DNA of 64,000 bases from a virus: IMG/VR virus record IMGVR_UViG_3300045996_000464, positions 1-64,000 of that record. One strand, given 5' to 3'. Both the position numbers and the translations under genes were made by a program. The notes beneath the pieces are model-generated. The model had not been told where the DNA came from. It saw only the letters and a list, made by a program, of their open reading frames with translations, and did no database searches. Below are positions 40,371 to 47,415 of this stretch, piece by piece (the stretch's first letter is position 1; each line of letters opens with the position of its first letter).

Positions 40371-40514
40371 ATGACCGAGAAGATGAAAGTCAAAGGTTCC
40401 AGCGAGGTTGTCCAGGTCACCGGCAAGAGCGGCGATTATTACCGCGTCTACGTCAAGGGTGTGTCTGGTTACTATCACGACTGGTACCACAAAGATCAGT
40501 TGACTCCCGCATAA
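40371..40514 (+). CDS. Small protein, leaderless
   Basis: 47-aa protein (MTEKMKVKGSSEVVQV...), beta-rich with many Tyr. ATG lies 6 bases after TATACT, so leaderless. Its end overlaps tRNA-Gly. Function unknown. Confidence 0.6.
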   Translation: MTEKMKVKGSSEVVQVTGKSGDYYRVYVKGVSGYYHDWYHKDQLTPA

Positions 40515-40583
40515 GTAGCTCAGATTGGCCAGAGCAGGTCGTTGCCAACGATCAGGTCGTGGGTTCGAATCCCATCTTATGCT
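40509..40583 (+). tRNA. tRNA-Gly (GCC)
   Basis: Acceptor GCATAAG/CTTATGC, anticodon stem GGTCG/CGATC with loop TTGCCAA, T73 as usual for bacterial Gly. Overlaps the previous gene by 6 bases. Confidence 0.93.
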
Positions 40584-40634
40584 TAGCTCGTTCGTGGGTG
40601 AGGGTACCCAATATGACCATGTTCGGGCTTTCAA

Positions 40635-40708
40635 GTCTCATTAGTGTTAGCGGTTCAGCACTACAGTCTTCCAAACTGTAAGCATCGGTTCGAATCCGAT
40701 ATGAGACT
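40635..40708 (+). tRNA. tRNA-Gly (TCC)
   Basis: Acceptor GTCTCAT/ATGAGAC, anticodon stem ACAGT/ACTGT with loop CTTCCAA, T73. Confidence 0.93.
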
Positions 40709-40849
40709 CTTCCACGGACAGTCCTCGCAGGGTATCCTAGGGCAGTTAAACACACTGCGACCATTCGGCCCGAGACGGAGCTAGGTTGACGGTATCAGAA
40801 TGCAGAACATCTAGGGTCGTGTTTACTGATGAGGCTTAACCGTGGATAT

Positions 40850-40922
40850 GGTTGCGTAGCTCAGAGGATAGAGTGCCTCCCTGCGAAGGAGGAAGCCGCT
40901 GGTTCGATTCCAGCCGTGACCA
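40850..40922 (+). tRNA. tRNA-Arg (GCG)
   Basis: Acceptor GGTTGCG/CGTGACC, anticodon stem CCTCC/GGAGG with loop CTGCGAA, A73. A G34 anticodon for CGC/CGU, where bacteria normally use A34 (inosine). Confidence 0.92.
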
Positions 40923-41054
40923 CTAGACCGTATGTTCCAGATTGCCGCCGTTGACGAACGGGTCTGCCCCTGGACTTGAGAATCCAACTCTTGCATCTAA
41001 CGTGGATGTAAGCAAGGGTTCCAGACGGTCTTTCATGTACAACCCGGAGAAAGC

Positions 41055-41243
41055 ATGTACAAGGACGCAAACAAGTTGACGGTGCGCGAAGGATACGAAT
41101 GGGCGCTAGCTGCCGCAACTGCTGCCGAGCATGGCAGTGGCTCTAGCAACACCCACGTTCCTGCTGCCTATCAGGCTGCATATGACGCTGGGTACAACTA
41201 TGGCACCGCTGTGTTGAAGCCCATGAAGCGCAACACTCACTAA
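41055..41243 (+). CDS. Small protein, unknown
   Basis: 62-aa alanine/tyrosine-rich protein, CGGAG upstream of ATG. It ends 3 bases before the RNase P RNA. No motif recognised. Confidence 0.6.
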   Translation: MYKDANKLTVREGYEWALAAATAAEHGSGSSNTHVPAAYQAAYDAGYNYGTAVLKPMKRNTH

Positions 41244-41246
41244 TTT

Positions 41247-41544
41247 GTAGCACAGACTGCGGCTGTCAGATTCAATCAACTGGCAGAGGAAAGTCCGGGC
41301 ACCTGCTTGGCGGGAATTCAACCGCGCAAGCAAACGTTCACACGAGCCTAGGAGATGACCTTAACTTTTCGAAGTTAAGATGAATCGCTTAACTAGTAAG
41401 GTGGCGGGGTGCGACCCCAAGACGTGCGGCTGAGATGCTGACACAGGTAGGGGGCAGGTAGACGTGAGTCTCCCGCGATAAATAGCGAGTTAGATCGTAG
41501 TCCTTCCCCGCAAGGGGTTGACAGAACCCGGCTTATCGTGCTAC
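41247..41544 (+). ncRNA. rnpB: RNase P RNA
   Basis: 298 nt. Conserved region I GAGGAAAGTCCGGGC (41286-41300) and region V ACAGAACCCGGCTTAT (41521-41536) are present, with TTAGATCGTAGTCC before region V. The ends GTAGCAC and GTGCTAC pair as helix P1. Region I and V can form the universal P4 helix. It is shorter than typical bacterial type A RNA (~350-400 nt), with small peripheral helices. It would cleave 5' leaders from tRNA precursors, probably with the host protein subunit. Confidence 0.93.
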
Positions 41545-41547
41545 ACT
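41518..41547 (+). promoter_or_regulatory. Promoter inside the RNase P RNA 3' end
   Basis: TTGACA (41518-41523), 18-base spacer, TACACT (41542-41547). The -35 box overlaps conserved region V and the -10 box overlaps helix P1. It places RNA start at or near ATG 41555. Confidence 0.65.
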
Positions 41548-41554
41548 GTATTGC

Positions 41555-41749
41555 ATGAAGTTACAGCGTGAAACTGCGCCGACGCCCGATGGCGAAATCC
41601 CGGAGTGGGAGCAGCTTTACTGCTGGTCATGTTCCGCCAACAAGCATCACCGTCTGGTCACGATGATGGATTCAGATCATGGCACAGAGGCTCTACATCA
41701 GTGCATGAATTGCAACACTGTTTCACAAGCGTTTTACCCTGCTACGTAG
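41555..41749 (+). CDS. Zinc-ribbon protein, leaderless
   Basis: 64-aa protein with Y-C-W-S-C...C-M-N-C, a four-cysteine zinc ribbon. ATG is 7 bases after a -10 box and has no ribosome site. Its end overlaps tRNA-Met. Confidence 0.7.
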   Translation: MKLQRETAPTPDGEIPEWEQLYCWSCSANKHHRLVTMMDSDHGTEALHQCMNCNTVSQAFYPAT

Positions 41750-41813
41750 CCAAGTGGTCTAAGGCAGCGGCCTCATAAGCCGCCACTCGTCAGTTCGAAT
41801 CTGACCGTAGCGA
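41740..41813 (+). tRNA. tRNA-Met (CAT)
   Basis: Acceptor TGCTACG/CGTAGCG, anticodon stem GCGGC/GCCGC with loop CTCATAA, T-arm GTCAG-TTCGAAT-CTGAC, A73. Probably elongator Met; an Ile2-type (lysidine) identity cannot be excluded. Confidence 0.9.
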
Positions 41814-41814
41814 T

Positions 41815-42000
41815 ATGGCTAAAATAAACCAAGCAGCAGAGAAGCGGCTCAAGAACGAAGAGTACGCCAAGAAGTTCGAAAAGAAGAAGGAACCACAGGT
41901 TCGTGGCAAGAAGGAAAAGCCGAAGCCGAAGTTCGCTAATTGGTGTCGGGCTAAGGGGCATCCAGCATCTTGTCAGGTAGACGCATGTCCTCAGCCGTAA
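41815..42000 (+). CDS. Lysine-rich protein with C/H motif
   Basis: 61-aa protein: long Lys/Glu helix, then W-C-R-A-K-G-H-P-A-S-C-Q-V-D-A-C, a possible zinc knuckle. Starts 1 base after tRNA-Met. Function unknown. Confidence 0.6.
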   Translation: MAKINQAAEKRLKNEEYAKKFEKKKEPQVRGKKEKPKPKFANWCRAKGHPASCQVDACPQP

Positions 42001-42311
42001 AACATAATCATCTCACTAGGGATATCAAGCGCCCTGGTGTTTGCCCCAAGTGCGACGAGTATCACAAACGTCCAGGCGGGCAGCTAAGTCCTGGTAGCTC
42101 AGAGGAAGAGCTTTCGCCTCCTAAGCGAATGGTCGCTGGTTCGAATCCAGTTCAGGACGTTATGAAATGGTATTGTAGGCGTTGCGGGTACGTCATGAAT
42201 GGTATAGCTCAAACGTGGCGCGGTGATGGCCCGTGGTGTCCCACACCAAAATGTAAGGGTATGAAACTAACGCGCGGGATGGAGCAGTCAGGTAGCTCGT
42301 CAGCCTCATAA
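41985..42311 (+). CDS. Zinc-ribbon frame reading through a tRNA gene
   Basis: One open frame (108 aa from ATG 41985) crosses the whole tRNA-Arg(CCT) gene and ends in the anticodon loop of the initiator-like tRNA. It has C-P-K-C-D-E-Y-H before the tRNA and Y-C-R-R-C-G-Y-V...W-C-P-T-P-K-C after it. Alternatively a separate 49-aa protein starts at ATG 42163, with AGGA in the tRNA acceptor. I cannot decide which is used. Confidence 0.45.
   Translation: MSSAVKHNHLTRDIKRPGVCPKCDEYHKRPGGQLSPGSSEEELSPPKRMVAGSNPVQDVMKWYCRRCGYVMNGIAQTWRGDGPWCPTPKCKGMKLTRGMEQSGSSSAS
42088..42159 (+). tRNA. tRNA-Arg (CCT)
   Basis: Acceptor GTCCTGG/TCAGGAC, anticodon stem TTCGC/GCGAA with loop CTCCTAA, G73. Lies entirely inside an open reading frame. 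Confidence 0.92.
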
Positions 42312-42346
42312 GCTGAAGGTCGTAGGTTCAATTCCTACTCCCGCTT
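42273..42346 (+). tRNA. Initiator-like tRNA-fMet (CAT)
   Basis: D-arm GAGCAG...GGTAGCTC is like bacterial initiator tRNA, and C1-T72 is mismatched as initiators require. Anticodon loop CTCATAA. The anticodon stem is TCAGC/GCTGA, lacking the three G-C pairs typical of initiators. T73. Confidence 0.85.
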
Positions 42347-42391
42347 CTAACCTCCTAAGTGTGGATTGTGACCACAACCGAGGGAGGTAGC

Positions 42392-42607
42392 ATGGCAGCA
42401 GTAAAGAAGGTCGTAGTTGGTACGGATGACCTTGTAGGTTGCAAGGTTATCAGCGTGGACTACAACGAGATGACTCTAGAGAAGGATGGCAGGCAGTTCT
42501 ATGTCGAGCTAGAGGAAGAGGCGTACTGGAACACCATGTGTGACGGTTGTTGCGGCTGTGGTAGCGCACCAACTTACATGGTAGCTCGCGCCGATGCAGT
42601 TGAGTGA
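42392..42607 (+). CDS. Small cysteine-cluster protein
   Basis: 71-aa protein. ATG 42392 is preferred, with GGAGG just upstream. C-terminal M-C-D-G-C-C-G-C-G-S. Last protein of the array. Function unknown. Confidence 0.65.
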   Translation: MAAVKKVVVGTDDLVGCKVISVDYNEMTLEKDGRQFYVELEEEAYWNTMCDGCCGCGSAPTYMVARADAVE

Positions 42608-42611
42608 AAGG

Positions 42612-42650
42612 TACACAAGCACCAGCCCTCCTTCGGGAGGGCTTTTGTGT
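42612..42650 (+). terminator. Terminator at the end of the RNA array
   Basis: AGCCCTCC-TTCG-GGAGGGCT stem (42624-42643) with outer CACAAGC/GCTTTTGTG pairing and a T-rich tail. Classic UUCG-loop terminator. Confidence 0.85.
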
Positions 42651-42658
42651 TTCTAGGC

Positions 42659-42687
42659 TTGACAACAGTTCGATCCTAAGCTACACT
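42659..42687 (+). promoter_or_regulatory. Promoter of the sortase operon
   Basis: TTGACA, 17-base spacer, TACACT. Lies immediately after the array terminator. Confidence 0.75.
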
Positions 42688-42721
42688 TAGAGGAAGTGTA
42701 ATTCTAAAGAAAGGCGCAAAG

Positions 42722-43333
42722 TTGCGTAGATTTCTAGCAATCCTCGCGTTCGCTGTCGTAGCTGCTGTGGGCGTGGGAACGTCAGTCGCGGTAGCAAACG
42801 GCCCGGATACAACCACCATCTGTCATCTTAAGCCTGGGTTCCAGAACGGCCCTGGTGCAGAGTTCATTCAGATGGAAGTGCCCAATTCGGCTCTTGATGC
42901 ACATCTTGCTCACGGCGATACTCTCGGCTCGTGCGGCGGCGGCGGCACAGTCACTGTCACTGTTCCGGGTGGGACGACTACGGTTACTGTTCCGGGCGAG
43001 ACTGTCACTGTTCCTGGTGAGACGGTAACGCTTCCAGGTGAAACGGTCACGGTTCCAAGTCAGACAGTAACACTTCCGGGCCAGACGGTAACAGTAGAGA
43101 AGACAGTTGACCCAGTATCTGCGGTTACGGTGCCTGGGCCTACTGTAACAGTCACTGTTCCTGGGCCTGTCGGAGTGCCTACGCCGGATCGACCTGTTGA
43201 GGTTCGCACGGTCGTTAAGAAGGCGAAGACGGTCATCAAGTGGAAGACGCGAACGGTCGTTAAGACCAAGATCGTTAATCGCTGCTTGCCACCTACACCG
43301 CCCCGTCCTCGTGAAGTCCCGTACACTCCGTAA
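42722..43333 (+). CDS. Secreted repeat protein
   Basis: 203-aa protein from TTG with AAAGG upstream. Signal peptide (L-A-I-L-A-F-A-V-V-A-A-V-G-V-G), then a short domain with T-I-C-H and D-A-H-L-A-H-G-D, then about nine T-V-T-V/L-P-G-x repeats (~residues 76-150). The tail is basic then proline-rich and lacks LPxTG. The repeats suggest an extended surface or wall-associated rod. Overlaps the sortase gene by 23 bases. Confidence 0.75.
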   Translation: MRRFLAILAFAVVAAVGVGTSVAVANGPDTTTICHLKPGFQNGPGAEFIQMEVPNSALDAHLAHGDTLGSCGGGGTVTVTVPGGTTTVTVPGETVTVPGETVTLPGETVTVPSQTVTLPGQTVTVEKTVDPVSAVTVPGPTVTVTVPGPVGVPTPDRPVEVRTVVKKAKTVIKWKTRTVVKTKIVNRCLPPTPPRPREVPYTP

Positions 43334-43709
43334 CATTCTGATTCTGGGGGTGGTCAGCCTTGCGCTGGCTGCCTCCGCTTCAGCGTACCCAAATACGATC
43401 TACATCCCCAAAATCGGCCTTTACGCCGCTTTAGCACCATCGCTCGACACTGGCCCGTGGTTGTACTGGCAGGACGAGGACACAGTAGCCATCGCAGGGC
43501 ACCGTACAACGCATTCTAAGCCCTTCTCAGCAATAGATAGGCTTAGCCGGGGTGATCTTATCAGAACGCGCGGAAAGAACTACAGAGTGGCTAAGATTGT
43601 AGTGATTCGACCGTGGGAAACATGGGTATTGAATTGGCAGGGGCTTGTCCTCTCTGCGTGTACGCCCAAAGGCTCTGCTTCTCATCGCATAGTTGTGCTG
43701 GCACGATAG
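43311..43709 (+). CDS. Sortase (class E-like)
   Basis: 132-aa protein from GTG 43311; an upstream in-frame ATG would give a long overlap and no signal. N-terminal membrane anchor/signal (I-L-I-L-G-V-V-S-L-A-L-A), then A-G-H-R-T-T-H (His64), L-S-A-C-T-P-K-G (Cys117) and S-H-R-I (Arg126), the sortase triad. The A-G-H-R-T-T-H...P-F-S-A-I-D-R-L pattern is typical of actinobacterial class E enzymes. Likely a transpeptidase that joins proteins at the cell surface; its partner may be the preceding gene. Confidence 0.88.
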   Translation: MKSRTLRNILILGVVSLALAASASAYPNTIYIPKIGLYAALAPSLDTGPWLYWQDEDTVAIAGHRTTHSKPFSAIDRLSRGDLIRTRGKNYRVAKIVVIRPWETWVLNWQGLVLSACTPKGSASHRIVVLAR

Positions 43710-43722
43710 ATGTGCTAGACTA
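43694..43722 (+). promoter_or_regulatory. Promoter, short leader
   Basis: TTGTGC, 17-base spacer, TAGACT (43717-43722). RNA would start about 43729. Confidence 0.6.
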
Positions 43723-43737
43723 TAGCCATGAAGAGTC

Positions 43738-43920
43738 GTGGGGCGTATGATTGGCCCTCCTGATCCGTATGAGATTGACACGTACCACAAAGAGCAGAAG
43801 CGGCTGCAAGAGCTAAAGGTGGCCGCTGGTATCTGTCGCTGCATCCATTGCTCTGAGAAGGTTGATCGAGATGAGTACACATGGCCTGAGTGCGCTATGT
43901 GCTATGCTTTCTGTGATTGA
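43738..43920 (+). CDS. Small zinc-ribbon protein
   Basis: 60-aa protein with C-R-C-I-H-C...C-A-M-C. GTG 43738 or ATG 43747 could be the start. Function unknown. Confidence 0.6.
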   Translation: MGRMIGPPDPYEIDTYHKEQKRLQELKVAAGICRCIHCSEKVDRDEYTWPECAMCYAFCD

Positions 43921-44019
43921 TTAAGTCTCGCTCTCAGCGAAAAGACTATATCTGTTAGTACACCTGGAAGGTGATCAGCGTCGAGTAATATGAGAAGAGA
44001 ATAACAAGTAGGAGACAGG

Positions 44020-45822
44020 ATGAGTGAGTTCGAACCAAGCGGCTTAGGCCGTACTATTTTTTCTGACAGGTATGCACGTACACCTGAAGAGACATGGCAA
44101 GAGGCGTGTGACCGAGTGGCCACGCATGTAGCACAGGCAGAAGAGAACGGAAAGGTCAAGAAATACGGTGACAGATTCCGAGAGCAGCTTTCTAGCGGTA
44201 GATTTAACCCTGGTGGACGCATTTGGTATGGTGCTGGCCGTCCAAAGGCTCAGCTTCTCAATTGCTTCGTTGTACCTACAGGCGACTCCCGCGAGGCTTG
44301 GGGGAAGACCGCCAATGACACCATCATCATCAGCGGCCTCATGGGTGGAGTCGGCATTAACCTATCCCCTATCCGTTATCGAGGCGCGGCGATTAAAGGG
44401 ACAGGCGGTGAGGCTACTGGCGCAGTATCATTTGGCCAGATGATCAATGCCATTGGTAACACCATCCGTGGCGGTGGTGGCCGACGCATGGCTTTGATGC
44501 TGTCGTTGGAGTTAAACCATCCTGACGTTGAAGAGTTCCTTAAAGTCAAGCTAGACCTAAAGGAGTTGAACAACGCCAACATCTCGCTCGTCATTCCAGA
44601 GAACATGCCCACTGAGCGGTTCCAAGAGATGGTCGAGAACAACGAAGACATCGAGCTAGAGTTCAATGGCGTCCCGAGCGGCAAGACGATCAGCGCGGGT
44701 TGGCTCTGGGGTATGCTCGTAGAGAATGCCTACAAGAGCGGCGAGCCGGGTATCCTAAACGGCTATCTGGCCAACAAGATGAGCAACCTTTGGTATCACA
44801 AGAACCTCATCTGCACCAATCCGTGTGGAGAAATCTGGTTGGAAGAGTACGGCTGCTGCGATCTTGGCGCGCTCGTACTTCCACGCTTCGTAGAGGATGG
44901 CAAGTTCAACTGGGACGCATTCGATGAGAGTATCCGTCTCGGTGTGCGCTTCCTTGATAACGTCCTCTCCGTCAATCACTATCCGTTAGCTGAAATTAAG
45001 CAGAACTGCGAAGATGTGCGACGTATCGGCCTGGGAGTGATGGGCCTACATACGATGCTACTTGAGCTAGGGATGAAGTATGACTCTCCCGAGGCATTCA
45101 AGTTCGTGGAGAGACTCTTCAACACCATGAAGAACACTGCTTACGACGCTAGCATCAACCTTGCTATCGAGAAGGGCGCATTCCCGGCCTATGATCCCAG
45201 GTTCCTAGAGAGCGGTTTCGTGAAGACGCTCAAGAGAGGCATCAGGAACAAGATCAAGGAGCATGGAATCCGCAACTGCGCCCTCATGACGATTGCGCCA
45301 ACGGGTACAACCTCTATGGTCGCAGGGGTGTCTTCAGGCATCGAGCCTATTGCAGCCCCGGTCTACTGGCGCAACTATTTCAAGCCCACGGGCGAGCTAG
45401 AACAAGAGCTAGTCGTAGAGGATGCATTCTACAAGTATCCTGAGCTAGTTCAATCAGCTATCGACGTGAGCCTGCGCGGCCATTTTGAGATGCAGAAGAT
45501 TGTCCAGAAGCACATCGACAACGCTGTGAGCAAGACCATCAACATGGCTGAGGATGCCGACATTGAAGAGTTCGGCAAGCTATGGCTTGAGTACCTGCCG
45601 CACTGCAAGGGCACAACGGTGTACCGATTCGGCAGTCGTGAGAATGAGCCGATCAATCCTGTGCCCCGAGAGCAATGGAGTGAGGTAGTTCGCGGCACTG
45701 AGGTACACGATCAGATGACAGTTGAAGAATTCATGGCCATCGATTGTGTCGGTGGTGTTTGTGAGGTTCCGCAGGTGTGGGGTCAACCTCCTGTCCCTGA
45801 GAAGATGATCGACGTAGTATAA
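44020..45822 (+). CDS. nrdJ: Class II (B12-dependent) ribonucleotide reductase
   Basis: 600-aa enzyme reducing ribonucleotides. Catalytic features: N-C-F-V-V-P near residue 78, N-P-C-G-E near 267-271, and A-P-T-G-T-T-S near 427, then a C-terminal D-C-V-G-G-V-C redox pair. No small subunit gene is nearby, which fits adenosylcobalamin-dependent class II. AGGAG upstream. It would supply dNTPs; the phage thioredoxin at 32168 may reduce it. Confidence 0.9.
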   Translation: MSEFEPSGLGRTIFSDRYARTPEETWQEACDRVATHVAQAEENGKVKKYGDRFREQLSSGRFNPGGRIWYGAGRPKAQLLNCFVVPTGDSREAWGKTANDTIIISGLMGGVGINLSPIRYRGAAIKGTGGEATGAVSFGQMINAIGNTIRGGGGRRMALMLSLELNHPDVEEFLKVKLDLKELNNANISLVIPENMPTERFQEMVENNEDIELEFNGVPSGKTISAGWLWGMLVENAYKSGEPGILNGYLANKMSNLWYHKNLICTNPCGEIWLEEYGCCDLGALVLPRFVEDGKFNWDAFDESIRLGVRFLDNVLSVNHYPLAEIKQNCEDVRRIGLGVMGLHTMLLELGMKYDSPEAFKFVERLFNTMKNTAYDASINLAIEKGAFPAYDPRFLESGFVKTLKRGIRNKIKEHGIRNCALMTIAPTGTTSMVAGVSSGIEPIAAPVYWRNYFKPTGELEQELVVEDAFYKYPELVQSAIDVSLRGHFEMQKIVQKHIDNAVSKTINMAEDADIEEFGKLWLEYLPHCKGTTVYRFGSRENEPINPVPREQWSEVVRGTEVHDQMTVEEFMAIDCVGGVCEVPQVWGQPPVPEKMIDVV

Positions 45823-45832
45823 CATCTTGCAA

Positions 45833-45855
45833 GTTCTGCAAGAATCTGCTACACT
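45833..45855 (+). promoter_or_regulatory. Leaderless-type promoter
   Basis: TTGCAA at about 45827-45832, 17-base spacer, TACACT (45850-45855), then 6 bases to ATG 45862. Confidence 0.65.
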
Positions 45856-45861
45856 GTAGAC

Positions 45862-46098
45862 ATGAGAGTTCCAGGCATTTCTAAGCCCAAGCATGAGGGG
45901 CATCACCCGTTGCTGTCAGAGGTAGTCGGCACTAAGCTGATCTACAAGACGCACCCCAATGGCAATAGGGCGCAACGTAGGTCTAAGCAGCGCCATCACC
46001 CTTACTTCACCAAGACGCGCACGGGCGGTCGTCTCTGGGAGATTGGCGTGCGCGACATGCACCGAGAACAGAGCCAGGAGAATAAGAATGGCAACTAA
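45862..46098 (+). CDS. Small basic protein, leaderless
   Basis: 78-aa basic protein rich in His/Arg. Predicted leaderless from the promoter 6 bases upstream. First of the replication cluster. Function unknown. Confidence 0.6.
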   Translation: MRVPGISKPKHEGHHPLLSEVVGTKLIYKTHPNGNRAQRRSKQRHHPYFTKTRTGGRLWEIGVRDMHREQSQENKNGN

Positions 46099-46399
46099 GG
46101 TTGCGCTTTGCAAGGACATGGTTCGGCCACGGATCGTAGAGAATCCATCCAGCAAGGGTGACGGTTCATTCTACGAGGTAGTCACGGGCACGCTCTTCAA
46201 CGAGCCTGTTTGTGACTGCCCAGGCTATAACTTCAGGGGTCGCTGTCGGCACATTGCCGAGGCAGAAGAGACGCGCTGTCACTTCAATCGCAGGCTCAGT
46301 GCAGGTGAGCGTCCTCAGGCGCATGGGGCTGAAATAGGCAAGTGCCCTGGCTGTGACGGCCCGCTAATCATCTTCGACTTTACGCCGGAGTTCGTATGA
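46088..46399 (+). CDS. SWIM-type zinc finger protein
   Basis: 103-aa protein from ATG 46088 with AGGAG upstream. C-D-C-P-G-Y-N-F-R-G-R-C-R-H is the SWIM pattern (CxC...CxH); a second C-P-G-C pair follows. SWIM domains bind DNA or protein. Overlaps both neighbours. Confidence 0.75.
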   Translation: MATKVALCKDMVRPRIVENPSSKGDGSFYEVVTGTLFNEPVCDCPGYNFRGRCRHIAEAEETRCHFNRRLSAGERPQAHGAEIGKCPGCDGPLIIFDFTPEFV

Positions 46400-46533
46400 T
46401 CCACTGGCTCGCAATTTTCTGGCCGCACATTCTGTTCGTGTTGCTGATTGTTGCTATGTTTGCTGTTGCAATTTTTGCACCTACGTCATGGGGCGATGGT
46501 GAAGACCCCTATGGTGGCACAGGAAGCCGATGA
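46396..46533 (+). CDS. 45-aa membrane protein
   Basis: One hydrophobic helix (W-P-H-I-L-F-V-L-L-I-V-A-M-F-A-V-A-I-F-A) then a Gly/Asp-rich tail. Overlaps the previous and next genes by ATGA. Function unknown. Confidence 0.6.
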   Translation: MIHWLAIFWPHILFVLLIVAMFAVAIFAPTSWGDGEDPYGGTGSR

Positions 46534-47120
46534 GGCGCGAGCAGCGCTTAGCTCATATCGCTCGACAGCTATATGAGACGGTCGAGAATGAGAGGGAAGT
46601 CAAGAAGAGCCGGGAGGATTTGCGCAAAGAGTTCTTTCGACTTCATGATGCTGGTCTAGGCGCTAACCACATTCTGCCAGTTAGGACGGTTGAGATTCCA
46701 GAGTCGTTCTTCAAGGCAACAGGTCTATCACAAGAAGAATTCGTCACAAGGCGCTTCCCCGGCTGGAAGGTCGAACATGTCGAGCTTAACACGGTTGAAA
46801 AGAAGCGCACGTTTGTACTGAAAAGAGACACTAAATACGTTGCAGGGGTTGTGGACATAGAAGATGAAGGGCAGACGGTACGAGTCTCCAAAGAAGTCGT
46901 AGAATACAGTCCCGAGGTTGATTTCGAGAGCCTCAAGAAGGAGCGCCCCGACCTGTACCGCAAGCTGAAGAAGACGGTCAAGGTTGATGTGCTAGATGAC
47001 GATAAATTTGAAGCGCTTTTGGCAGAACACCCCGAAGAGTTGTCTGTGGTTGAGCGGCACCTTGTAGTTAAAGAGCCTGCGCTACGAGCCACAGTGAAGA
47101 GAGTCAAAGATGAAGAATGA
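46530..47120 (+). CDS. Unknown helical protein
   Basis: 196-aa charged protein with a helical N-terminus and alternating strands after residue 55. Overlaps its neighbours. No motif recognised. Confidence 0.6.
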   Translation: MRREQRLAHIARQLYETVENEREVKKSREDLRKEFFRLHDAGLGANHILPVRTVEIPESFFKATGLSQEEFVTRRFPGWKVEHVELNTVEKKRTFVLKRDTKYVAGVVDIEDEGQTVRVSKEVVEYSPEVDFESLKKERPDLYRKLKKTVKVDVLDDDKFEALLAEHPEELSVVERHLVVKEPALRATVKRVKDEE

Positions 47121-47415
47121 AGACCTAAATCTGGACACAGCAGCAGAGAAGATGTTTGGTTATCCCTACGCAAGCCTGTCAGCATGGAGCCAACAGCACG
47201 TGCGCGAGGTAGTGGCCAAGATGAAGAAACTGGACGCACCCTATACTGCCTCTCTGCCACGAGCAGATGATGTGGGAACAAGATTGGCAAACGAGAGATT
47301 AGCTCAGGAAAATGAGCAACTTCGATTGGAGAATGCAGACCTATGGCTAGAGAACACGGAACTACAGGAAGAACTAGCGAAGCTAAAGGCCGAGTGGAAC
47401 CGCCCACTTTCGTAA
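47110..47415 (+). CDS. Coiled-coil protein
   Basis: 101-aa protein; residues ~60-95 are a heptad coiled coil (L-A-Q-E-N-E-Q-L-R-L-E-N-A-D-L). Function unknown. Confidence 0.6.
   Translation: MKNEDLNLDTAAEKMFGYPYASLSAWSQQHVREVVAKMKKLDAPYTASLPRADDVGTRLANERLAQENEQLRLENADLWLENTELQEELAKLKAEWNRPLS

Noticed and set aside
40825-40850. CTGATGAG as a hammerhead ribozyme
   Set aside because: The required GAAA core and flanking stems are not present.
27757-42346. CRISPR array
   Set aside because: Repeated elements are tRNAs of different sequence; no regular identical repeats with spacers.
42782-43336. Long minus-strand frame opposite the repeat protein
   Set aside because: Antisense to the TVTVPG repeat region; repeats keep both strands open. 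No promoter or ribosome site.
46643-47407. 254-aa minus-strand frame
   Set aside because: Lies opposite two well-packed plus-strand genes with overlapping starts; no ribosome site.
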